Part shown: positions 56,343-64,000 of the stretch, piece by piece | Layout: every line of letters starts with the position of its first letter | Position numbering within the stretch: the stretch's first letter is position 1 | Origin: Tiliqua scincoides | Taxonomy: Eukaryota; Chordata; Lepidosauria; Squamata; Scincidae | Assembly: GCF_035046505.1 (NCBI RefSeq) | Contig: NC_089830.1 | Span: 21,259,379-21,323,378, forward strand | Reading direction: 5' to 3' | DNA: 64,000 bases | The notes under the pieces: generated by a model | Database searches by the model: none | What the model was told of the DNA's origin: nothing | What the model saw: the letters and a program-made list of their open reading frames with translations, nothing else | Translations under genes and position numbers: made by a program

Positions 56343-59300
56343 ATGAAGCTTCTGGTTGTGGCCGCTGTCCTTCTCATCTGCTTGGTCTACCTGCCAGACA
56401 CTGGAGTTAAGGTAAGAAGTAGCTTGACTTGTATGGTGGTGACCTAGGCAGCAACAGAGAGGACAGTGATGCAGAACTTCATGAGTGTTAATGTGCAGTA
56501 GCATCTCTGGGTGTGCAGGGGGTGTGGAGTGCACCAGGTGACACTCAAGGGGGGGGAATGCAACTACTGGCCAAAATTGTGAAAATCTTGATATTTTTGA
56601 ATACCATCATGTTATATATCATCTGAAGTGTAAAGTAATGCAGAATGCAATGAAACAAAGCGCACTGAAATATCTGTATCCTATCAAAAGTAATAGCTAA
56701 ATAAGCAGAAAAGGAAAAAAAAAACGCAACTGCCTCATGTAACAAAAAGTAGATTTCCTTCACTCAAAACTGACTAGTGAGACTGATTGCTCTGAGAACC
56801 TATGACACAGCAGGGTACCAATAAGGTGTTAGTATGATTCCGCTCTTATTTCCATGGATCAGAGCTAATACTAGAACTCTTATTCAGTTGTGTGAGTGTC
56901 ATCACATTGACCACTGGTTGTTGTTGTTTTTTTTGTTGGATACTGTTTTGTTGGTTGAACCCAACTGTTTTATATTAAAATAAATAAATACTGTTATATA
57001 TGAAAATAAATAAATAAACAAATACATAAAATGAATAGGTGTGACACCAAACCTAGTGATGCCATTGCATTTAGGCAATGCATATGATATTGGAATTATT
57101 TCTGCATGGTCTTAAATGGGAGGAGGTCCATCAAGGACTCAATGAGCTCTCGCATCGGGTGACGCGTCGGGTGACCAAGTGATTTTTTTGTTTGTTAATG
57201 AGAGCTATGGAGTCCCATCCTGACTAACCAGTTTCATCCAGTTGCCTCTGTGGAAAGGAACCCTGCTAGAGCCAAACTCTACCAAAGGTTTAGTACAGGC
57301 CATGAAATAAACTGGCCACCCACCCTCGGTGAGGCAGGGCTCTGAAAATAGCAGCATCAGTGCATATTGTATTTATCTTTCACATTTTTCTATCACAGCT
57401 TCCTCCAAAGAGTTCAGGGAGGTGTACATAATTCCTCCCCTCTTTTTCTCCTCACAACAACCCTATGAGGTAGGTGAAGCTAGGAGAGAATGACTGGCCC
57501 AAAGTCACCCAGGAAGGTTCATAGCTGAGCAGGGATTCGAACCTGGATCTTCTAGGTCTAAATGCAACTCTCAAACCATCATGTCACCGGATTGGCCTTA
57601 AACTGATTTTCCCGATTTCATCAAATTGGGCCCTTTGCTTTGAGGGCGTAGACCTTGCTGCAGTAGACCATGAAATAATTAATAATTCTCTTACAATGGT
57701 GGTGCAGAAATAATCCTAAATTTATAACTGTGTCACCCTTCTTGTGTTCTTAATAATTCCCATTGTTCTTTTATTGCAGGCATGCAGCCCTCCGTGTCTT
57801 AGACCTGTAAGTATCAACACACAGACACCCCCCACCCCCACCCCCACACACAAAATCCTCTTAGGGTGTAATTCTAACCCTTAAGTCAGTGCTTTCCAGC
57901 ACTGACATAAGGGCAGTGCAGCTCCGAGGTAAGGGAACAAACATTCCCTTACAACTTTGAGGAGGCCTCCGTGAGTGACACCCAACTGCAGGATGCAGCA
58001 CACGTCCCATTGGCACCGCTATGCCAGTGCTGGAAAGCACTGACATAAGGGGTTAGGATTGCGCCCTTAGAGTGGTGTGGCAATAGCATAATCCTAATTT
58101 CATAATTGCCACATACTTCCAGCACTTTTAATAATTCCTGCTTTTTAAAAATTTATTGCAGCCATGCCGCCCTCCGTGTCCTAAACCGGTAAGTATCAAC
58201 ACTTGCACACATATACACACACAAAATCCTCTTTCTGAGGTGTGGCAATAGCATAATCCTAATCTCATAATCGCAACATACATCCTTCACTCTCAGTAAT
58301 TCTCGCTGTTGTTTTTTTTATTTATTGTAGCCATGCAGCCCTCCCGGCCCTAGTCCTGTAAGTATCAAAACTCGCACACACATATACACACACAAAATCC
58401 TCTTTGTGTGGTGTGGCAATAGCATAATCCTAATCTCATAATCGCGACCTTCACTCTCAATAATTCTCGTTGTTTTTTATTTATTGCAGCCATGCCACCC
58501 TCTGTGTCCTAGACCTGTAAATATCAACACAGTCACACACACACACACACACCCACACACACACAGTCCTCTTAAGAGTGGTGTGGCAATAGTATGGTCT
58601 TAATCTCATAAGCGCCCTACAGGAAATCGCCCTACAGGTAGACCACAGCTGCGATACAAGGACATCTGCAAGAGGGATCTGAAGGCCTTAGGAGTGGACC
58701 TCAACAGGTGGGAAACCCTGGCCTCTGAGCGGCCCGCTTGGAGGCAGGCTGTGCAGCATGGCCTTTCCCAGTTTGAAGAGACACTTGGCCAACAGTCTGA
58801 GGCTAAGAGGCAAAGAAGGAAGGCCCATAGCCAGGGAGACAGACCAGGGACAGACCGCACTTGTTCCCGGTGTGGAAAGGATTGTCACTCCTGAATCGGC
58901 CTTTTCAGCCACACTAGACGTGGTTCCTGAACCACCTTTCAGAGCGCGATACCAGAGTCTTTCGAGACTGAAGGTTTCCAACAAATCTCATAATCACAAC
59001 ATATGTCCTTCACTCTCAATAATTCTTGCTGTTTTTTTATTTATTGCAGCCATGCCGCCCTCCATGTCCTCGACCTGTAAGTATCAACACTCACACACAT
59101 ACACACACACACAAAATCCTCTTTGTGTGGTGTGGCAATAGCATAATCCTAATCTCATAATCGCGACATACGTCCTTCACTCTCAATAATTCTCACTGTT
59201 TTTTATTTATTGCAGCCATGCCGCCCTCCTGGCCCTATACCTGTAAGTATCAAAACTCACTCACTCACTCACTCCCAGGCATACAAACACAAGCTCACAC

Positions 59301-60970
59301 AAAATCCTCTTAGAGTGGTGTGGCAATAGCATACATGTCGTCCCTTGTTATCCACTGGTGTTCTGTTCCAGAACCCCTAGTTGATTTTTTAAAAATGGAA
59401 AAGAATAGATTTAAAGACCCACTTCCAGTTTTCTTGCCCCTCCGTTGCTCCTAATGGAAAAAGATTGTGTCTCGACATCCGCAGGGGTTTGATTATGGGA
59501 CTCCCTGCTGATACCATAAAATGTGTTAAATAAAAGCAGTTTTAAAAAATTAAAAAGTGCATCCCTTTACAATTGTGGTTTAGAAACAGCTTTTCTTACT
59601 GTTGTGGAGAGGCAGCCAGCAATTAGAAATGCGAAGGACCCCCAGTCTTTGCCTGGCTCAGCTGAAGAACGGAATCATCACTTGCATGACTGTCTCTACA
59701 ACAGTAAGAAAAGCAGGTTTTTAAACTGTAATTTGAAAGGGATGCATTTTTCCCCTTCTCCAGGGTTCAGCACATTCCTTCTCATTTGCAGTGGCCATTC
59801 GTGTTTGAGTTAAATCCGTGTGGAAAAGATCAGTGTATAACGAGGTTGGACCTGTAGTCCCAATCTCATAATTGTGACATGCTTCCTGCACTCTTAATAA
59901 ATCCCGCTGTTATTTCATTTATTGCAGCCATGCCGCCCTCCGTGTCTTCAACCTGTAAGTATCACCAACAGATTTGATCTGCTCAGACTGATGCTGCTTT
60001 AAAACAATCATCACAGTCACCACATCACTTGGGCATTCATACAAATTCCCACCTTCCTTGTATTGCTGATGTACTGTTGTTCCTGCACTAGATCTGTTAG
60101 TATGAGCAAACATGATTCCTTTGGACCGGTGTTGCTTGAAAATAGGCCTAAGCTAGAGATTGTGTGAAGGGGGTAGAAAGGCGACACAAGGCAGATGTTC
60201 AGGGAGGTAGTTAAAGGCATATGGGGTACTGAGGAAGAAAGGACAGCATCTTTTGAGACCCCTCATTTATGTCACTTACAATCTATGCGGGGGAGAGGGA
60301 GTTTGTATCAGGGAGAAACAATGCTGTTATTTTTAATAAGGGAGATGTATGAGTAAGTGTTGGATGTTTGAGGACACTTTCAAATCTTACTTACTGCTTT
60401 CACTCTCTCTAGAGCAGTGGTTCTTTAGCACCAGGACCCACTTTTTAGAATGAGAATTTGCCAGGACCCATAAGAAGTGATGTCATGACCAGAAGTGACA
60501 TCATCAAGCAGGAAAATTTTGAACAATCCTAGGCTGCAATCCTACCCACACTTACCCAGGAGTAAGTCCCATTGACTATCATGGTTAAAAGCATTTTCAC
60601 AGTAGCCTGTTAAATGTACAGATCTGTGGCATTTCCCCAAATGCAGTCACTTACCAGGGTACATCAAGCCTAATCTGTTAAAAATGAAATATTGAAAGGA
60701 ATGGGGACCCACCTGAAATTGGCTTGCGACCCACCTAGTGGGTCCCCACCCACAGTTTGAGAAGCACTGCCCTAGAGGGAAAAAGTGTGGCGTCTAAAAT
60801 TTTAAAATCAGTCTATCAATAGATCAGTCCTAGGCTTGCAGGAATGTACTAACTCAGCTTCATGTCATGGATATTGGCAAAGTAGAAAATGTACATCAGG
60901 AAGATGTTTGGGAAGGTAATGGCAGGAGTAAGGGGCAGGAAGGGAGAAGGAGGAGAGTGCTTTGGCACTC

Positions 60971-61044
<74 letters not shown>

Positions 61045-63108
61045 TTATTTCTACCCCGCCTTTCTCCCCAGAGGGACTCAAGGCGGCTTACAACAAGGTT
61101 AAAACAAATTAAAAACATGATTTAAAAACAGATAAAAGCATATCCCTTTCAAATTCCAGAACCACCTTTCAGAGCGCGATACCATAGTCTTTCGAGACTG
61201 AAGGTTGCCAACAAAAGCATATTAACAACATATCATAAAAACAGTAGTCAGATAAAAAGTAGTCAGGTAAAAAGAGCATAGAGCAGCAAATCATAAATGA
61301 ATCAGGCCCGTAACCAGGTATTTAAAAAGATATTAAAAGATTTTGAAAAGATGTTTAAAAAGGCTGAGAACTCAGAAGGCTTGTTGAAACAGAAGAGTCT
61401 TCAGGCCTCGCCAAAAAGTCTCAAGAGAGGGAGCCATTCTTAAGTCAAGGGGAAGGGAATTCCATAGTGTTGGTGCCACTATGGCACCTGTTAGTGCCAG
61501 AATTTATTCTAATCCTGCCCAGCGGTTGCATTGTTTTATCCCATGGGGTGGAGAGAGACAAAGCAGTTTTGCCTGGGAATATGAAACTTCTATTAGCCGC
61601 TATTTTTTATCCAGGGTGATAAATCCACCGCATGTGATTTGGGTATTTGTTCAACTCCATTCTTTGATTTCAAGATGGTGCATGATCGTGTACAGCTAAT
61701 TTTACCCTGCCCAACCATACAGGCTAGGGCAGCATTGGCTGGGTCATGGCCAGCGGTGAGTGCGTTGGTGGGATACTGTAAACATCTATTGTACAGTTGC
61801 ACTCCATCTGTTGATCCCCTCCCATTTGGGGAACAACAGGGGATCAGGGGATCTGTTGATCCCCTTCATGAAGTCTGAGATTAGCTGGCTGCCCTTTATG
61901 AAGCCAGGTAGGAATTTTTTGCTGTCCATCGGATTGAGTAGGCACTTGGGCAGGCAGTTTTTTCACCTACCCCAGACTGTTGTTGAACTGTGCTATTTTG
62001 GAGGCTGTTCCCTTTTCTATTATTTGATGGTCACTGTAGGCAGGTGTCATGCAGGCCAGATAAGCAGGTGTCAACTCTTTGGTGTCCATTCTGAGGTTAG
62101 CAAGGTCAGGGGGTGAGCCAAGACTGCTCAGATGTTGCCTGGCCAGCTCGGTGAGGCTGGCTGGCGAGCTCCTTGGCTGAAATTGGCGAAGTCTGCTGCA
62201 AGGCTTGGCCTGTTGGAGTCTGCGTGATCCAACTGCCTCAACCCTTTGGAGCTGGTCGTGAAAGCTGACTTGGTCTCTTACTGGATTCAGCCTAGAGTCA
62301 GGTGGTATGCCAGATCCCCTGGGGAAGTTAAGCACCATTTCCCCTGATGTAATTCCTGCATGCATGGCGTTTGTGTTATTTTTCCTGCTGCAAGTGTTGT
62401 ATAATAAGTTTCATTAAAGTGGACCAGTCAACCCAAGCTTCCGTCTTGCTTGCTTATTGGAAAGGAGGGGGGTGATGGTAAATTGTTTCATGTTAGCTAT
62501 AGTTGAAAAGAAAATGCCTTGGACACTCTGCCCCTACACCCACAATTATCTGTCCCAAACAACCTATTTTTCAATCCATATTGCATGCTTGACAGCCCAA
62601 TCCTATCCACACTTTCCTGGAAGTAAGCCCCATTGATTCTCATGGGACTTACTTCTGAGTAGACATGCATAGGATTGGGCTGGCAGTCTCTACTTGCTTC
62701 TCTTTTTCATCATCCACTGACACAGATTTGATACCAGAGAAGTAAGTTAAGTTTTTCAAGTCGTTCACCTAGTTGATTATTTTTCTGCTCTTTTTCAGCA
62801 ATTCACCAACACTGGAGGCATGGGCATTATCAATGCCAATGGGGTAAGTGCCAGGATTTCTCTGTGTTTTGCAGTGGATGGTTGGCTGACCGATATTGCT
62901 CTCTTTTCAGATAAAAAAAGATACAACACACATTGTCTAATTATAATTGCATTGTTTAAATTGTGACTAAATTATTGGTGCTGTTCCAAAAATAGCAGCA
63001 TTTTTTTAAAAAAATCCTCACACTGAAATTAATGAAGAAACATTGAAATATTCAGATAAATATGAAATTATTCATATTTTGTTATACAGTGTAATTTTTA
63101 ATTGGAAA

Positions 63109-63190
<82 letters not shown>

Positions 63191-63608
63191 TGTATTTGTG
63201 TATGTATTGAGTGTACCTGCATGGGCTGCAGTGTTAATAAAGTGGTTACTCTAAATTTGATATGGGGAGGAATAGAGAATATTTTTAAGAATTATTAGAA
63301 AATAAATCATGACATCACCAGACAACATATCATCAACAGGGAATATCAAGTCCACGGGCAACCCTTCCACGAAGCATTGATCTATCTATCTTGGTTTCCA
63401 CTTCTATACTCTTTCTGGATATGTATCCCATGCACTGATTGAGCTATTGCTGCCCCCACTCATTGATCCAGATTAAATCAGGATTTCCTATTGACCCCCC
63501 CCCCCCCAAAAAAAAAAAAAATGATTCTCTTTCTTCTCCTTCTTCCAGGGTGTTGGGAACGATAATGGCAACCTTGGAGGAGGAGCCAACAGCCAAATCA
63601 GCTATCAA
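56343..63608 (+). CDS. Gene C: secreted Cys/Pro-repeat then Asn/Gly-rich protein, 3' partial
   Basis: Exon 1 (56343-56411) codes the signal peptide MKLLVVAAVLLICLVYLPDT, then GVK. Seven 27-nt exons follow, each a 9-residue unit: ACSPPCLRP (57780-57806), PCRPPCPKP (58162-58188), PCSPPGPSP (58331-58357), PCHPLCPRP (58490-58516), PCRPPCPRP (59050-59076), PCRPPGPIP (59216-59242) and PCRPPCLQP (59928-59954). Next are QFTNTGGMGIINANG (62799-62843) and GVGNDNGNLG...ISYQ (63549-63608, donor GTAAGT). All junctions are phase 0, and 121 aa are visible before the window ends. Promoter and leader match genes A and B, so it is a paralogue, although the Cys/Pro part is new. The units resemble cornified-envelope SPRR repeats in composition only: SPRR repeats are not split by introns, and this product has a signal peptide. 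Regular Cys pairs suggest disulfide cross-linking outside the cell. Confidence 0.75.
56496..57067. mobile_element. hAT-like MITE (CAGTGGCATC family), reverse
   Basis: CAGTAGCATCTCTGGGTGTG ... GTGACACCAAACCTAGTGAT, GCCATTG. The middle part after 56750 does not match other copies and may be an insertion. In gene C intron 1. Confidence 0.6.
57370..57595 (-). mobile_element. Sauria-type tRNA SINE
   Basis: AACCCTATGAGGTAGGTGAA, CCCAAAGTCACCCAGGAAGG, GGGATTCGAACCTGGATCTT: reversed B box and body. Confidence 0.78.
57864..58069. mobile_element. Inverted-repeat MITE in gene C intron 2
   Basis: GGGTGTAATTCTAACCCTTA ... AAGGGGTTAGGATTGCGCCC; the inner CAGTGCTTTCCAGCACTGAC is itself palindromic. Confidence 0.7.
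58612..58983 (+). mobile_element. LINE 3' end in gene C intron 5, with target duplication
   Basis: Same LINE as 48825 (GGTAGACCACAGCTGCGATA ... GTCTTTCGAGACTGAAGGTT). Flanked by the 10-bp duplication AATCTCATAA at 58602-58611 and 58984-58993. The two LINE copies agree closely, so the family was recently active. Confidence 0.88.
59334..59854. mobile_element. Tigger-like non-autonomous element, 521 bp
   Basis: CATGTCGTCCCTTGTTATCC ... GTATAACGAGGTTGGACCTG, flanked by TA. The inner segments TAGAAACAGCTTTTCTTACTG and CAGTAAGAAAAGCAGGTTTTT are inverted repeats. In gene C intron 7. Confidence 0.75.
60415..60769. mobile_element. hAT (Buster-type) MITE, 355 bp
   Basis: CAGTGGTTCTTTAGCACCAG ... CAGTTTGAGAAGCACTG. 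Flanks CTCTAGAG / CCCTAGAG. In gene C intron 8. Confidence 0.85.
60965..61490 (-). mobile_element. L2-like LINE 3' end, minus strand, with (TTA)n
   Basis: A TTA microsatellite (about 60973-61041), then TTTCTACCCCGCCTTTCTCC, GGACTCAAGGCGGCTTACAA and the reversed body to about 61490. Interrupted at 61144-61212. Confidence 0.75.
61144..61212 (+). mobile_element. 69-bp LINE tail insertion with target duplication
   Basis: CCAGAACCACCTTTCAGAGC ... GAGACTGAAGGTTGCCAAC, flanked by the 10-bp duplication AAAAGCATAT (61134-61143 and 61213-61222). A very short, severely 5'-truncated insertion. Confidence 0.9.
61500..62440 (+). mobile_element. Fossil retroelement, 3' part
   Basis: The part at 61900-62365 resembles 12840-13220 in reverse. 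ATTAAA near 62413 could be its polyadenylation signal. Broken; same tentative SGNH-bearing family as 12805-15560. Confidence 0.35.
62595..62681. mobile_element. Palindromic ~90-bp MITE
   Basis: GCCCAATCCTATCCACACTT...GGAAGTAAGCCCCATTGA...ACTTCTGAGTAGACATGCAT, AGGATTGGGC. The best-preserved copy. Confidence 0.75.
63112..63193. repeat. (CT)n(GT)n microsatellite
   Basis: About 30 CT units passing into about nine GT units, in the intron between the last two visible gene C exons. Confidence 0.95.
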
Positions 63609-64000
63609 GTAAGTGCCCAGAATTTCTCTATATTTTGAGGTTTACCGTTAGCCATTTTCTAGTCCTCTCGTCTCGGTTTTAAAACAACGATTTGTGCTTA
63701 CAATTGTAGCAAGGCTTCCACCAGACTGCATCGTTCTCAGTGGAATTTCCAAGGGATTTGTTTATTTCTTTAGAAGTAAAAGGTGCATTTCTTGCTACCT
63801 TAAATCTCTGTATATTCTTGTTCCTCTGGACTAGTAATTTGTGGGAACCGTTTATTTATGTCTTAGAGGGTTCTTGGAGAGTACTTCAACCCATCACCAG
63901 AAAAAAATGGTCTCTCAGATTAGGATCATAACAACTCCTTTTTAAATTTTAGTTTCCCCCTTAGGTTTCTTGTAGAGGAATACATATCAGCCAAAGCATG

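Larger units (their letters stand above)
57780..59954 (+). repeat. Tandem array of exon-plus-intron units in gene C
   Basis: Seven copies of a unit made of a 27-nt exon and a short intron. The intron core runs GTAAGTATCAACAC, a CA run, AAAATCCTCTT, GTGTGGCAATAGCATAATCC, then TTTATTTATTGCAG. Undisturbed introns are 132, 139 and 142 bp. The longer ones are explained by insertions: a MITE in the first, a LINE in the fourth and a Tigger-like element in the sixth. Confidence 0.85.

Noticed and set aside
57780-59954. Classical SPRR/epidermal-differentiation gene
   Set aside because: Those genes code their repeats in a single exon without a signal peptide; here each repeat has its own exon and a signal peptide precedes them.

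Overview
The window reads as nuclear DNA of a squamate reptile, most likely a lizard. The evidence is AT-rich intergenic DNA packed with CR1-type LINE 3' ends bearing TTCTTATG tails, tRNA-derived SINEs of the lizard (Sauria) type, 5S-rRNA-derived SINEs, many short non-autonomous DNA transposons and long microsatellites, plus vertebrate multi-exon genes with GT-AG introns. All gene models come from reading frames, splice sites, phases and conserved flanks; no transcript data were available.

Left part (about 0.7-10.1 kb, minus strand): an immunoglobulin-superfamily receptor or ligand gene. It has a leader exon, a V-type exon and a C1-type exon, all joined in phase 1, most like the NKp30 / B7-H6 (NCR3LG1) group. 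Its membrane and cytoplasmic exons would lie off the left edge.

Middle-left (about 10.1-23.8 kb): intergenic, holding a CR1 fragment, a fossil retroelement with an SGNH-hydrolase-like piece beside an ~80-bp minisatellite, SINEs and hAT-type MITEs.

Right part (about 23.8-64 kb, plus strand): three tandem genes, called A, B and C here, that I do not recognise as a named family. Each has the same promoter block (conserved GGGCTTGG...CATAAATA), a first exon coding a signal peptide, and a train of tiny phase 0-0 exons (12, 15, 21, 27, 36, 45, 57 or 60 nt). Gene A (18 exons, 229 aa) is Asn/Gly/Ser/Phe-rich and contains a triplicated ~3-4 kb, four-exon block. Gene B (7 exons, 85 aa) is a short relative with a CYGC motif. 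Gene C (at least 10 exons, 3' end off the window) has seven 27-nt exons, each coding a 9-residue Cys/Pro unit like PCRPPCPKP, followed by Asn/Gly-rich exons. They look like secreted, low-complexity, possibly epithelial or glandular proteins made by exon duplication. Since every fully visible internal coding exon is a multiple of three in phase 0, almost any exon could be skipped without breaking the frame. This micro-exon cluster is the most interesting content of the window.

Transposon insertions give a relative history. One hAT MITE lies in copy 1 of the gene A block while copies 2 and 3 keep the empty site. A LINE with a 10-bp target duplication sits in a gene C intron. The 5S SINEs share their 3' tail with that LINE.
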